A stretch of 64,000 nt of DNA. Source: Bdellovibrionota bacterium (GTDB taxonomy: Bacteria; Bdellovibrionota; Bdellovibrionia; Bdellovibrionales; JAMPXM01). A program made the translations under genes and the position numbers. The stretch's first letter is position 1. Every line of letters starts with the position of its first letter. This document shows positions 17,030 through 26,780 of this stretch, piece after piece. The stretch covers positions 1-64,000 of the forward strand of contig CAUJGS010000033.1 of the NCBI GenBank assembly GCA_963170185.1. Reading direction: 5' to 3'. The notes under the pieces are model-generated. The model worked only from the letters and a program-made list of their open reading frames with translations. It had not been told where the DNA came from and did not search any database.

Positions 17030-18147
17030 TAGCGAAGCTCAGTAGGGTCGTACGAAACTGTGATCGACGCACCTGCCGCTGGCACAGCCGTTCCGAAGAA
17101 CGAGATGCTGTTTGTGGTCTGGTTGTAGACGAACCCGTTGACAGGATCTTGTGGCACCTCGGCGCCATTAACAAAGACCCGCAAGCTTCCAGCGTTTGGA
17201 ATGCGATCGAGATAAAACTGTGTACTGAGCTCGATGATCTTATTGGAGATCGTCGCCAGCGTTGTGCCGAAATCTTCGCAAACGCTTCCCAGAATACCTT
17301 GGCTCATTTCGGAGAGAGCTTTGTAGCGGATACCGATTTTACGAGCCCCGGCGCCAAGTGTGTCGCGACATTCGGCTCCTGTCATGGTCGGTGAGTCGAG
17401 AATCGCAATCGAATTCACATTGTATCTGCGGTTGCTGGACGTCGACTCCGTGATCGTCATCAGGAATTGGTCGTAGAGACTAGGCGTGTGCAGTCCGGCG
17501 TGATCGTATTGGTTGTCGATGGAGCCGGAGCCATCCCAAGAGAAGTCGTCTTCGTCGCTGACGAGAATGACAGATAAAAAAGCCTCTTTTCGCGGGAAGC
17601 CGAGATCGATATTGCTTTGATTGCTAAGCGCCACAAGCATGGACTGGAACACTCGCTCGTCACCTGAGCCATTTGTTCCACGCAGGATATTGGCGATAAA
17701 CGCCTTGTCCAGATCCGGCGTATCGGGGCGCAGGATCTTTGGTGCTTGCACCGTATCGCCATTGTCGTCGACATAGCTTCCGTTTTTATAGATCGATTGA
17801 GTGAGTCCGGCATTGAAGACGTCTTTGTAGGCGTCTGTCGTTGTGACGGCGATCTGGAAGTCAAAACCGTTTTCCTGAAACTTGTCGATGAAACGGCGGA
17901 AGTTGTCGGCCACGGCCTGCTGGCTGGTCGCCATCGACCCTGAGTTGTCGACCACCCACAAAATATCGATCTTGCCGTTCACTTCGGCTGAGTTCTGATT
18001 GAAGGTTGCGGACTCCGACAAGAGATCGAAGCTGATATCACGGGAACCACAGGCAGAAAGCGTCACGAACAGCGAAGCCGCGAGAAGGACTTTTGCACCG
18101 AGGATGGTCTTCTTGAACCAAACCTGAGTCAGAGATTGCTTTTTCAT
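17029..18147 (-). CDS. von Willebrand factor A domain lipoprotein
   Basis: A 372-residue lipoprotein: signal ending in the lipobox TLSAC, then a vWA domain. The metal-binding (MIDAS) motif is DNSGSM in ILWVVDNSGSMATS, and SDEDDFSWDGS supplies further acidic residues. A beta-rich tail (about 310-372) with RVFVNGAEVPQDP and ITVSYDPTELR resembles a small Ig-like module. AAGGAGG precedes the ATG at 18147, which is preferred over 18183. Such proteins usually bind protein partners at the cell surface or periplasm. The partner is unknown. Confidence 0.85.
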   Translation of the reverse strand: MKKQSLTQVWFKKTILGAKVLLAASLFVTLSACGSRDISFDLLSESATFNQNSAEVNGKIDILWVVDNSGSMATSQQAVADNFRRFIDKFQENGFDFQIAVTTTDAYKDVFNAGLTQSIYKNGSYVDDNGDTVQAPKILRPDTPDLDKAFIANILRGTNGSGDERVFQSMLVALSNQSNIDLGFPRKEAFLSVILVSDEDDFSWDGSGSIDNQYDHAGLHTPSLYDQFLMTITESTSSNRRYNVNSIAILDSPTMTGAECRDTLGAGARKIGIRYKALSEMSQGILGSVCEDFGTTLATISNKIIELSTQFYLDRIPNAGSLRVFVNGAEVPQDPVNGFVYNQTTNSISFFGTAVPAAGASITVSYDPTELR

Positions 18148-18487
18148 CAGAGTCCTCCTTCGCGAACCGGCAGCGGGAATCACGAGCTTGATTCCTTCAT
18201 CTGATTCTTCGGACTGGACCGGACCTTTGTGCAGAGGGAATCACCTTTGAGAGCCGGTATTTGCAAGATGGCTCATATTGAGAAAGCGTGTTCAACGCAT
18301 GAAAAGCGTTGATGTTTTCCTTAGTGCCCTCGAGGTGAGGCGTCGACTTTCTGCTAAGAAGTTTGACGAAAACCAGAAAACAAAGTTCGGCTCTGTCTTG
18401 AAAACGAAACACGTGCGAAGTGAGTTTCGGGCTCTCATGACGAACTCTTAGACAGCTCGATCTTTAGACGGTCGAGCTCCAGTTAAA
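18148..18487. other. Non-coding gap of about 340 bp
   Basis: No convincing gene on either strand. The part next to 18147 must hold the vWA gene promoter and ribosome site. Near 18450-18477 a short inverted repeat (AGCTCGA, TCGAGCT, 11-nt spacer) lies beyond the 3' end of the gene at 18488 and could act in its termination, but without a T-run. Confidence 0.5.
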
Positions 18488-19138
18488 TCACGTCCCGATG
18501 TCTTCCACGAGAAGACTGTCTCGTCGTCTCAAAGGAAGAATCGTTTGCTCAAACGCATGTCGCAGAAACTGAGAGTCTTGCCGCCAGATTATTTCGGACC
18601 AGCGATCGGTGAATGAACCGAGAGATTCTGAGGGTTCGATGCTGAACCAGTTCTCTTCTCCCAAGAGATAACGCTTGGTCGTTTCCATGAGCGCATAGTT
18701 GTATAGCCGTTTCTCGATGGGGGTTGGGCCAGCGAGGTCTGGATTGAGGTCTCGATCGTGAAACGAACCGACCATGGGGCTGGTTTCGCGGATCAGCGCC
18801 GTGGGAAGCGAGAGCACCGAGAAGCGGCCCATCGAGAGTCCGTTGATTTGGCGAAGAAGCGCGCAATGAATGTGAAGTGCTTTTTGCGAAGACCGAATGC
18901 CCCCTCCTGTTTTTCCCGGAGAAGGGCTCGCTCGCAATTCAAGACGCCAGGATCGCGGCATTTTTCGAATCACCCAGCTTGAGGCCTCTGACTCCCTGCG
19001 TTCCGTGCGCGAGGGGAGCCGTGAAGAGGGCTCCGAGGAAGTCGATGGAGATCGAAACGTGGTCTGGTCGAGAGTCAGTTGAAGACTCTCATGCGGACTA
19101 TCCGTGAAATTCTGGAATCGATCCGGACCTATGGCCAT
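18488..19138 (-). CDS. Hypothetical protein
   Basis: A 216-residue frame with no signal peptide or membrane segment. The first 75 residues are rich in Ser, Arg, Glu and Pro and may be disordered; the second half (from GRFSVLSLPTAL to the end) has regular helix-like spacing with many aromatic residues and ends RRRDSLLVEDIGT. The ribosome site is weak. No competing frame looks better, and the ALDH-like gene is divergent from it. No family recognised. Confidence 0.55.
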   Translation of the reverse strand: MAIGPDRFQNFTDSPHESLQLTLDQTTFRSPSTSSEPSSRLPSRTERRESEASSWVIRKMPRSWRLELRASPSPGKTGGGIRSSQKALHIHCALLRQINGLSMGRFSVLSLPTALIRETSPMVGSFHDRDLNPDLAGPTPIEKRLYNYALMETTKRYLLGEENWFSIEPSESLGSFTDRWSEIIWRQDSQFLRHAFEQTILPLRRRDSLLVEDIGT

Positions 19139-19166
19139 TTAAGAGAAAGCGTGGCACGAAGTTCAT

Positions 19167-20576
19167 ATGGCGTCATCTCATGTTTTTGAAAATTTGAAGT
19201 CTGAATCGGATGTGATGGATGTTGTTCGCGCTGTGCAAGCGATGAATGCCGCGAACAACACGATCGCGAAAATGGAATTCGAAGCGAGAAAAGCGATGGT
19301 CCTTGGAACGCTTGTTCGCTTTCAAGAGGCTTTGCGTGCGGCCCATCTGAGAGGTCACGAGGCATTGGCCGACGAACACTCTTTCTTAAGTCAGTTTGTC
19401 CAGGGCTCTGGCGCTCCCGCGAAGCGAGTACTGGAAGAGACGGTCCCGACCGCGATTCGTTTGATGGACAAGATTCATCACCATGTGAGCCAGGATCTCG
19501 AACAAAACGGTGCGTTTTTTCCGGCATCGGGTCCGGCCGCGATTTTTCTAGGTTGGTCAGATCCTTTGATTTCCTTTGTGCGAAAAGTGCCGCTCCTATT
19601 TGCGACGGGAAATGGCGTTTGCGTAAAACCAAGTCGTTCCTCGGCAAGAGCTCTCTGGGCGGTCTCCGAGCTTTGGTTAAAGGCTTTGGAAGATTCAGGC
19701 ACACCTGCTGGCGTGTTTTCCGTTTTGCTTGGTTCAGGGGCTGGGCAAGAAACAATTGGCGAGCTTTTGTTGAAGCACCCAAGTTTTAAAAATATCCATT
19801 GGATCGGGCGTTCGGAGTCCGCGCTCTTGGCGCGTCCGATTGCGCTAGAGGCTGGGAAGCGATTTTATTTTTTCGGCAGCGGTCGCAACCCCGCCATTTT
19901 ATTTGCGCCGGCTCAGGGCGCCGACCTGAGTTCGGACCAGGTTCTTGAATCCACTTTAAGGGAGATCGTGGGGCTTGCCAAAGATCCTCATGGTTGGGGG
20001 CCTTATCGGCCGTCTCGACTCTTTATCCAGGAATCCGTTTACAAGAAGTCACTTGAAATTCTTCAAGCAGAACTAGAGGTATCTCGGTTAGGCGACCCTC
20101 GCGACATGGAAACCGATTTGGGGCCAATTCCAAAGTCCTCCGTCGAGCGTTTTCAAAGTCAGCTCAAGCTTGCACTTTCGGAAACAGGAAAGCTTGTGAC
20201 GGGCGGGGATGTTCGAGGAGATGGTTTGGTGCGACCGACACTGGTGCGTGACCTTACGAACTGTTCGACTTTGCAGGGCGAGGAATTAGAAGGTGTGTTC
20301 TTAACGGCGGCGAGTTTTAAGTATCAACACGAGGCTGTGAAATACGCCAACACCTCTCCGTTGGGCTTGGCCGGATTTGTTTTTCACCCGGATCTTGAAA
20401 AAGCCAAAGCTCTTGCTTCGCGCCTGGAAGTGTCTCGCCTGATCGTGACTGGAAAGCCTGATCGTGCAGAACTCATGGCACTCGCGGCATCGGCGGTGAA
20501 AAACTCGGCGTCGGCTCCCGATGGATTGCTGGAAACTTACGAACAGGGCCGCTTTCGGCCTTCGATTCTCGCTTAA
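19167..20576 (+). CDS. Aldehyde dehydrogenase superfamily protein without catalytic residues
   Basis: A 469-residue protein with the overall ALDH fold: NAD-binding VCVKPS (151-156), a Rossmann region with HWIGRSES (about 211-218) and a C-terminal bridging part with SPLGLAGFVF. The active-site motifs are not kept. The oxyanion Asn of PWN is replaced in GWSDPL (129-134), the general-base Glu of ELGGK in FFGSGRN (235-241), and the nucleophile of GQxC in PHGWGPYRPSR (274-284), where no Cys occurs. It may be a pseudoenzyme or use other chemistry; acyl-CoA reductase (LuxC-like) is a more distant option. No frameshift is seen. Confidence 0.75.
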   Translation: MASSHVFENLKSESDVMDVVRAVQAMNAANNTIAKMEFEARKAMVLGTLVRFQEALRAAHLRGHEALADEHSFLSQFVQGSGAPAKRVLEETVPTAIRLMDKIHHHVSQDLEQNGAFFPASGPAAIFLGWSDPLISFVRKVPLLFATGNGVCVKPSRSSARALWAVSELWLKALEDSGTPAGVFSVLLGSGAGQETIGELLLKHPSFKNIHWIGRSESALLARPIALEAGKRFYFFGSGRNPAILFAPAQGADLSSDQVLESTLREIVGLAKDPHGWGPYRPSRLFIQESVYKKSLEILQAELEVSRLGDPRDMETDLGPIPKSSVERFQSQLKLALSETGKLVTGGDVRGDGLVRPTLVRDLTNCSTLQGEELEGVFLTAASFKYQHEAVKYANTSPLGLAGFVFHPDLEKAKALASRLEVSRLIVTGKPDRAELMALAASAVKNSASAPDGLLETYEQGRFRPSILA

Positions 20577-20775
20577 GAATCGCTGGTTCCCCTTTCCATT
20601 TTACGTTCCGCGGCAGATTGACGCTTTGCGTATATAGTCCGAAATCTGTGATTTTTTCGGATCGCGCTTGGCGTCTAATGCTCCGCTGCAAACGTCTCGA
20701 GTTCGGCGTACAACGCTCTCAAATCCGTGGCCTCAAAAGATGAGGCGCTACACACGGGGAAAGCGATCAAAGGCG

Positions 20776-22011
20776 ATGAGAGTAACAAAAACGAAAGCGT
20801 TGTTTCTGGTATTGGCGAGCACTTTTGTTCTGACGAGCGGAACACTGGCTAAGGCCGCGGTTTGGGAAACGACTCAAGCTTGGGATGCGAATTGGGAAGC
20901 TCGCTATCAAGATTGGGTTTCACGTGAGTGGGACAAGAGTTTCTTTCTTCGCTCCGGAAGTCTTATGGAGGGGGCGCCAGTTGACTGCGCGGACGCCGTC
21001 TACACGATGCGCGCCTACTTTGCTGCGCGAAACGGACTTCCGTTTGTTATCAAAGATCCGACCACACGACGGGCCGATGCCACGATTTCCAATAGCATGA
21101 CTCGCTGGGACTCCCAGCCGAAAGAGGAGCGTATTCGTCGCTTTATTCGTTACCTCTACAGCGTCGGATCAACTGCGACTCTTCCCAATGACAGCTACCC
21201 GACTGCGATTTCGCCAACGACACTTCATGCAGGCAGCTTCATTCTGACCGATCGAGCGAATCACCATTCGTGGACGATTCGACTCTTTAGTCAGACCGGT
21301 GTCCCTCATCTGATCTATGCGTCGAGACCCGCGAAGCCGGTCTTGTTTGAGCGCAAAGACTACCCAAGCACGTCGTTTGTTTTTCCAAACGGAATTCGTG
21401 CGGAGACCAACGCGGGGTTTCGAAACTTCCGTCTTCCGCAGGATATCGGTCGACCTGTTCATGAAGTCGCGGGATTTTCTCTCGAGCAATACGACATTCC
21501 AGCGCGTAACTTCATGCGCACGGTTCAAAAGCGCATGCAAAAGGTCGCAGAAACTCATGAAGCTCGGGTTTCTCGACTTTTGGTTGATGCCTGCTCGGGC
21601 GTTTCGGAGCGCGTAGAGGCGGTGCGACTGGGCGTGAAGCGCAATCTTGAACTTGGATCAACCTGTATGAATGCAACAGAGTACGACGATCACTCGACAC
21701 CGAGCCGGGATTCGCGTCTAAAGTCGGCACTTGAAGACTTGGCGGCCTCTTACCAAGAGGGCCTCAATGCGGGCGCTTTAAACGGCGGTACAGCAGCCAA
21801 ACTCAAAGCGGTAGTCGGTGGGGCTGGGCCAGACAATGCGGCGACACCTTGCTCATTTGAGGTCACTCCTGGGCGTGTGCTTTCATTGGGCCAGGTTTAC
21901 AAGTCGGCGATCGCGGACAAGCTTTCGAATAATCCACACGACACGCTCGAGATGCGTTGGGGGCTTGCGAGATTCCCTTCGGCTAAAGCGAAGTCTTGCC
22001 CTGTCTACTAA
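20776..22011 (+). CDS. Exported protein with a possible papain-like Cys/His pair
   Basis: A 411-residue exported protein; the start at 20776 gives a normal signal peptide (MRVTKTKALFLVLASTF, cleavage near LAKAA) while the longer frame from 20668 would not. After a Trp-rich stretch (VWETTQAWDANWEARYQDWVSREW) comes PVDCADAVYTMRAYFAARNGLPF, where a Cys starts a helix, and later LTDRANHHSWTI with a His. This order is seen in transglutaminase-like and NlpC/P60 hydrolases. A C-terminal region has three further Cys. A hydrolase role is inference. Confidence 0.65.
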   Translation: MRVTKTKALFLVLASTFVLTSGTLAKAAVWETTQAWDANWEARYQDWVSREWDKSFFLRSGSLMEGAPVDCADAVYTMRAYFAARNGLPFVIKDPTTRRADATISNSMTRWDSQPKEERIRRFIRYLYSVGSTATLPNDSYPTAISPTTLHAGSFILTDRANHHSWTIRLFSQTGVPHLIYASRPAKPVLFERKDYPSTSFVFPNGIRAETNAGFRNFRLPQDIGRPVHEVAGFSLEQYDIPARNFMRTVQKRMQKVAETHEARVSRLLVDACSGVSERVEAVRLGVKRNLELGSTCMNATEYDDHSTPSRDSRLKSALEDLAASYQEGLNAGALNGGTAAKLKAVVGGAGPDNAATPCSFEVTPGRVLSLGQVYKSAIADKLSNNPHDTLEMRWGLARFPSAKAKSCPVY

Positions 22012-22047
22012 GAACCGCTTTACTGTTGGAGGCGGGGGGCTCACGTT

Positions 22048-22986
22048 TTGTCCGACAAGAATGACGATGAAGTGGACGGCACGACGGAAGAGGTGGTTTT
22101 CGAGCGACGCTTAGAGCGTCGCTTGCGTCGTATTCATGAGGGCGACCGGCCGTGGTTGAGGCGGTTTATTGGCGTCACGATTATTCTCATCTCGATATTT
22201 TTGAGTTGGCGAATTGTGGTTTCAAGAAACCAACAGATCGTTGAGATGTATCACCAGTCCGAGCGTGAATTTCAAGAGCAGGAACGACGGAAAAAAGAGC
22301 AGGCTGGAGCGCAATTGGACCCCGCTCTTGGGCCTAATCCGACTGGACCTAGCCAGGATCATGCGACAGTCCCTGAAGACGTCGTGGCGGTTGAGGCATT
22401 CCTTGATGTTCCGACAGCAAATACTATTTCGGAGTGCACAAAAGGTGTCGATGCCTTTCGCCTGTTGAATTTGTCCAGCGATGTTCTTTCCAAGGGAGAG
22501 GCGACGCTGGATTCCGTCTTTGCGCCTGCTTTGGAAGCCAAGGCACTTGGCGTAAAACGCCAAGTGAATCTGCTTAATATCCGGATACGAGATGCTGCTG
22601 GGGTGGAGGTGCGAATGCACGCTGTTCCAGACGGTGAGTCGGGAAAACTTCGAACCAAACTTTTTGGTACCGACGCCGAGGGGCTTCCCGATGACGAGGC
22701 TAAGTTCTCGACAGAGATCGAAAAGTTCCGTGATATCCCATACACAGCGGCTATAGAAAAAGAGTTTCTTAAGCTGGGCAAACATCCTGGAAGCTTGCTT
22801 GAGACGGAGACTCATGAGGTTTTCACATATCGCGACCGTTCGGGCATTCAAGTGATCCGTTCCAACGGCAAGATCGCCGAGCTTCAAGTCTTCGCGCAAA
22901 AGAAGTTTCTAGCCTGTAGCAAACGAACCGGAAAAAGTCGTCATGCGGCGACTGTGGAATGCAAGTGTCTCGATCGAAGCTTGTAG
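22048..22986 (+). CDS. Membrane-anchored protein of unknown function
   Basis: A 312-residue protein with an acidic and then Arg-rich N-terminus, one transmembrane helix (about 41-58, FIGVTIILISIFLSW), a charged coiled segment and a large C-terminal domain, probably periplasmic. The only start near the reading frame is TTG at 22048, preceded by GGAGG at 22028 and a G-rich run; GTG at 22072 is the alternative. The last 28 nt overlap the EamA transporter gene, so the two are probably co-transcribed. No family recognised. Confidence 0.65.
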   Translation: MSDKNDDEVDGTTEEVVFERRLERRLRRIHEGDRPWLRRFIGVTIILISIFLSWRIVVSRNQQIVEMYHQSEREFQEQERRKKEQAGAQLDPALGPNPTGPSQDHATVPEDVVAVEAFLDVPTANTISECTKGVDAFRLLNLSSDVLSKGEATLDSVFAPALEAKALGVKRQVNLLNIRIRDAAGVEVRMHAVPDGESGKLRTKLFGTDAEGLPDDEAKFSTEIEKFRDIPYTAAIEKEFLKLGKHPGSLLETETHEVFTYRDRSGIQVIRSNGKIAELQVFAQKKFLACSKRTGKSRHAATVECKCLDRSL

Positions 22987-23945
22987 TGTTGCCGGTTCTT
23001 GCGTTGTTCATAGCTGGGCTTAGTTGGGGAACGACGGCGATTTTTGTTCGCCTCTTGGGACTAAAAGGATTCACCTCGTTTGAACTGCTGGAGCTTCGTT
23101 TGGTGGTTGTCGGCGCGGTCTTGCTTCCCGGTTATGGGACCTGGCTATTTCTGCGAAAGAAAAAATCCGGCGAAACATTGCGAGCTCATGGTTTCACCAA
23201 TCGCACGACGTATCTGATCGGTGCCTCCATGGTTTTATATTATCTCGGAGCGATCGTCGCCGTTCAGAATCTCCCTTTGGTTTTGGCGGTTCTCCTGATC
23301 GGATCGTCGCCGCTCTTGGCTTGGCTCTGGCCATTGATCAAGGAAAGGCGGGGAGCGAAACCTCAAGAACGACTTCAGGGACTGGGTGTTTTGCTAGGGA
23401 TTTTAGGGCTTATTGGTTTTGCGATCGCAAAATCCGATGGAATGAAATCCGTCTTGCAGGCCAATCCCAATGCGTCTCCGGTATTGGGCTACTTATGTGG
23501 TCTGCTTTCTGCGATCGTGACTGTGCTGAACTCAAGAGTCTTAAAAAGCCACGGTGAACACGCTCCATCGCCGGTTGCGATTTCGATCGTCACGTCCGCG
23601 ATGGGGCTCATTTTGTTTCCGTTCTTTTTGATGGATGCGGGTCACCACGACCTTTTGCTGATGGCCAAAGAGAGTCTCGGGCTCTTGATCGGTTTTGGTG
23701 TGATTGCGACTTTGATCCCAGGATTGGCGCAAGCGTTTGCTTCCACCAAGCTTTCTCCGGTCTTGAGTTCGACTGTGACCATTCAGCTTCAGCTTTGGAC
23801 AGCCGTGTTTGGCTGGCTCATCTTGGATGAGCGACTTACCGGGATTCAATTTTTAGCGGCCGCCTTGGTGTTAGCTGGAACCTTGACGTGCTTGCTTGGC
23901 GCTACGCGAAGAACGGGTGACGGCAGATCGATTCGTTTAAAGTAG
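22959..23945 (+). CDS. EamA/DMT-family transporter
   Basis: A 328-residue inner-membrane protein with about ten hydrophobic helices in two halves, as in EamA permeases of the drug/metabolite transporter superfamily. The first half starts GLSWGTTAIFVRLLG, and the second ends with the family's typical LQLWTAVFGWLILDERLTGIQFLAAALVLAGTL. The substrate is unknown. It starts inside the preceding gene and overlaps the convergent exported-protein gene by 100 bp at its end. Confidence 0.88.
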   Translation: MQVSRSKLVVLPVLALFIAGLSWGTTAIFVRLLGLKGFTSFELLELRLVVVGAVLLPGYGTWLFLRKKKSGETLRAHGFTNRTTYLIGASMVLYYLGAIVAVQNLPLVLAVLLIGSSPLLAWLWPLIKERRGAKPQERLQGLGVLLGILGLIGFAIAKSDGMKSVLQANPNASPVLGYLCGLLSAIVTVLNSRVLKSHGEHAPSPVAISIVTSAMGLILFPFFLMDAGHHDLLLMAKESLGLLIGFGVIATLIPGLAQAFASTKLSPVLSSTVTIQLQLWTAVFGWLILDERLTGIQFLAAALVLAGTLTCLLGATRRTGDGRSIRLK

Positions 23946-24631
23946 CGACACTGCGCAATCGGTTGGCCTTCAAAGGCGAGCACGGTCTGTCTTCCAAGAG
24001 TGGAGTTTGCGCTTAAGCAGACTTGGTCTTCCGCGCATTCCAGACGCAGATGAAGTTCGGAGCCGTGACCGTCTACGTTCACTCGGCGAAAGCGATAGAG
24101 TCTGGAGTCTTCGTCCGGGGTTCGTAACCCCACGACGTAGGTCTCGCGACGAGATTCGACGGGAAGTGCGAGTTCTTCGCTAAAATCCGATGCTAGGTCT
24201 TTGATTTGCGAGAGATCTTTAGCTTGGAGTTTGTCATAGCGATTCGCCGAAGACTCGCGATCGACTAGCGGCACCAGGCGCGAATAACGATTTGTCCCGG
24301 GACCATGCAAGGTTTGATCGTCTTGAGAGATCACGACCAAAGATGCCACGGGTTTCATCGGGCTATCGGCGTAATAACAACGACCAATGTAAATGCCGGA
24401 AACTTTGCCGGGATCGAAGCTTGCGCCGCGACGATAGGCTTCTAAAGCCAGATCGAAATATGTTTGGCCGGCACCGGTTCGTGGATCCACGGAGATTCTG
24501 TGAATGGGCCGAGGTCGCAGGAGATCAAGGCCGGCGGATGCCGAGTCGGATAAAAATCCGATCGCGGAACCGAGCAAAACCATGGCGAAGACATGAAGCA
24601 AAGAACGAGGCGATTGAGGGCTGTTTTTCAT
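23846..24631 (-). CDS. Exported protein of unknown function
   Basis: A 261-residue protein with a signal peptide (about 1-33, ending SDSASA). The mature part has four Cys, IGRCYY early and ECAEDQVC and QCRYF late, which could form disulfides. A basic, Ala- and Lys-rich end follows. The final 100 bp run opposite the last helix of the EamA transporter, a long convergent overlap. The gene is otherwise well separated and its upstream gap is AT-rich. No family recognised. Confidence 0.6.
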   Translation of the reverse strand: MKNSPQSPRSLLHVFAMVLLGSAIGFLSDSASAGLDLLRPRPIHRISVDPRTGAGQTYFDLALEAYRRGASFDPGKVSGIYIGRCYYADSPMKPVASLVVISQDDQTLHGPGTNRYSRLVPLVDRESSANRYDKLQAKDLSQIKDLASDFSEELALPVESRRETYVVGLRTPDEDSRLYRFRRVNVDGHGSELHLRLECAEDQVCLSANSTLGRQTVLAFEGQPIAQCRYFKRIDLPSPVLRVAPSKHVKVPANTKAAAKN

Positions 24632-24860
24632 GAAAACGAGTCTGTCATGGTGGGGAGTTTAAGGTCGAATTCATTGATTTGATTGCGTTCCAAAGCTGGG
24701 ACTATGGCTCACGTATTGAACATAATAATACTTATCAGGAACACTTATTTGGCGGAGATAGGCACTGAAATACTCCTTTTAAAACATATAGTTACCGCCA
24801 ATTCCGGAGCTTTGGTTTTAAGCCTTAATCAAACGCCAAGGTTTCTTGCCCTCTAGTCTC

Positions 24861-26780
24861 ATGTCGAGCCACCGACCGTCCGATAAGAGTACGATGGCAG
24901 TTTTTCTGGCTTTGGCCACGGTGCTTTTCCAGCTGATTGCAGTCCCATCTTCCGCCGATTCCGGCCAGTTGCTTTCTTACGCCGAATTGATGCGTCTTCC
25001 GCGCGATCAGCGCACGGCCTATATCCAAGGTGTTCGAAACATTCTGATCGAACTTTCCAAAAATCCTGACGCGAAGTTCTCAGATGTCGATCCGGGAAAA
25101 CGCTCGCGCTTAAAAGCCTGGTTGGAATTCATAGACTCTCAAGTGATCGCGGCCGATGCCAGAGAGTCACAAGAAACTGGGTCTCCCAAAACGTGTTCCG
25201 AAAATCGCCAGTGCGAAGTCGCGCTTCGTGATTGTTTCTTGAAAAAAAGCAGCCTCGTAAAATGGAACGCGTCTTCCGGAGTTTATGAGTGCGACACGAG
25301 TCGACCGATCGGATCGCTGCGTGCGATGTCCGCCATGGGAGACATGGATGATGTCTTGCGACGAATCGCCCGAGGCCCAGACCCTCAGTTTTCCAAAGAG
25401 GTCGCACCCGTCATACGTCTTGGACGACCTCGACCTCAGGTGGATTCCGAGCCGCCGCGATCAAGTACAGCGGCGGCCGCCGTTCCTCTTCCCGGTGAGG
25501 CAGAAGTAATTCGTGTTCGTCCCCGTGCAGATACCAATCGTGCCCTGTTTGGTAATTCCAGAAAATCCCTCGAATCGATTTCGGGTTATGCAGAAGAGGT
25601 TGCAAGGGGTCGCGTGAGCGGCTTGCGATGTCGCTCGAAGTTTCTTCCGCAAGCGAGTACCGCGGAGTCACGAGATTGGTCGGCTCTTTCGGAGTGCACC
25701 GAGGCGCAAGAGTCTAAGCTTCAAGAGAAATTCGAATCTCAGAGATCACCAGTTTTAAAAGCTCTGGCGGAACCTCCGCCGAGCGACGCGCCACCAGCAG
25801 CAGCACCAATAGCAGCAGCGCCGGCGGTGGCGGAAGCGCGGCCCGTGTCGCCGGGAGGCGCGCTTGATTCGCGTCCCCTCACCTTGGCGGAAACTCGACC
25901 ACGTCCCGAACATGGTCGGAAAATCATGCGCTCGGAGATCCAGCCCTTCATCGATCGCCGTGAAAACCCAGACAAGGTTTGTGAGGCGGAGCGATCGACT
26001 TTGGGTGATGGGAAATTGGTTTTTGTGCCGACGGCTCAAGGCGAAGCTCATGGCTACTGTATGACGGAGTCGAATTACGAGCGCTATAAAAATGGCGATT
26101 TCGATCCGGATCGAACGGAGCAAGAGGCGGCATCCCCACCAGCCGGTTCGCGTGGCTTGGCCGCAAGCGAAAGAGCTGGCGATGCCACAGGCGCGGTTGG
26201 TCGAGCTTGGGATTTAAATTCCAAATTCGCGGCTTGTGCGCCAAAACCGCAGACCTGTGAAAGCCGTGAGACCATTCGTAAGCTTTATTATCAGGGCAAT
26301 CTCCCCTGCGTGTTTGCCGGAATGGTCAGCAGTCTTGCTAATGGCAATCGCCGCTGTCAGGCGGTGACGGAGTACAAAATTGGCGACAAGACCTTGAAGT
26401 GCGAAACGGGTCAGACGATGTGTAACCCCATGCTTTTTGGGACAGTCCTTGGAAGCAACCCGGAGACGCCGATCTGCGTGGGACGTGGGCAAGCTGTGAC
26501 AGAGCAATGCGGGAAGATTTCAAACGCACGCGATGCCGAGCTCTTTCTCAATCGCAATGTTTCTGGTCTTCAAGATAAGTGGGACGAGTTCAAGCGCGGT
26601 TTAGAAAATACCTGCAAAGAGGGTTCTGTTTCCGCGAAGTTTCACTGTCATGAATGCAATCTGATGAATCAGCGTCTTTTTGAGCTTCATGCCCGCCTGG
26701 TGAAAAACCCTTGCGAGACAGGCGTCGATGACGGTGTTCGCAGTCGAATCAAAGACCGGTCGGCGCCGACAGCTCGATGA
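24861..26780 (+). CDS. Large exported Cys-rich protein with Pro/Ala linker
   Basis: A 639-residue exported protein; signal peptide about 12-38 (AVFLALATVLFQLIAVPSSADS). The first part is helical and has CSENRQCEVALRDCF. Residues about 300-345 are a Pro/Ala linker, and the C-terminal 200 residues carry many Cys (ACAPKPQTCESR, LPCVF, RCQAV, KCETGQTMCNP, CHECN), suggesting a disulfide-rich domain. The start at 24861 is the first ATG; a TTG at 24846 and an ATG at 24894 are possible. It converges with the gene ending at 26749 with 32 bp overlap. No family recognised. Confidence 0.65.
   Translation: MSSHRPSDKSTMAVFLALATVLFQLIAVPSSADSGQLLSYAELMRLPRDQRTAYIQGVRNILIELSKNPDAKFSDVDPGKRSRLKAWLEFIDSQVIAADARESQETGSPKTCSENRQCEVALRDCFLKKSSLVKWNASSGVYECDTSRPIGSLRAMSAMGDMDDVLRRIARGPDPQFSKEVAPVIRLGRPRPQVDSEPPRSSTAAAAVPLPGEAEVIRVRPRADTNRALFGNSRKSLESISGYAEEVARGRVSGLRCRSKFLPQASTAESRDWSALSECTEAQESKLQEKFESQRSPVLKALAEPPPSDAPPAAAPIAAAPAVAEARPVSPGGALDSRPLTLAETRPRPEHGRKIMRSEIQPFIDRRENPDKVCEAERSTLGDGKLVFVPTAQGEAHGYCMTESNYERYKNGDFDPDRTEQEAASPPAGSRGLAASERAGDATGAVGRAWDLNSKFAACAPKPQTCESRETIRKLYYQGNLPCVFAGMVSSLANGNRRCQAVTEYKIGDKTLKCETGQTMCNPMLFGTVLGSNPETPICVGRGQAVTEQCGKISNARDAELFLNRNVSGLQDKWDEFKRGLENTCKEGSVSAKFHCHECNLMNQRLFELHARLVKNPCETGVDDGVRSRIKDRSAPTAR

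Noticed and set aside
25739-26123. Frames on the minus strand inside the Cys-rich exported gene
   Set aside because: They mirror the Pro/Ala linker codons and have low-complexity Ala/Gly/Arg composition, typical of shadows.
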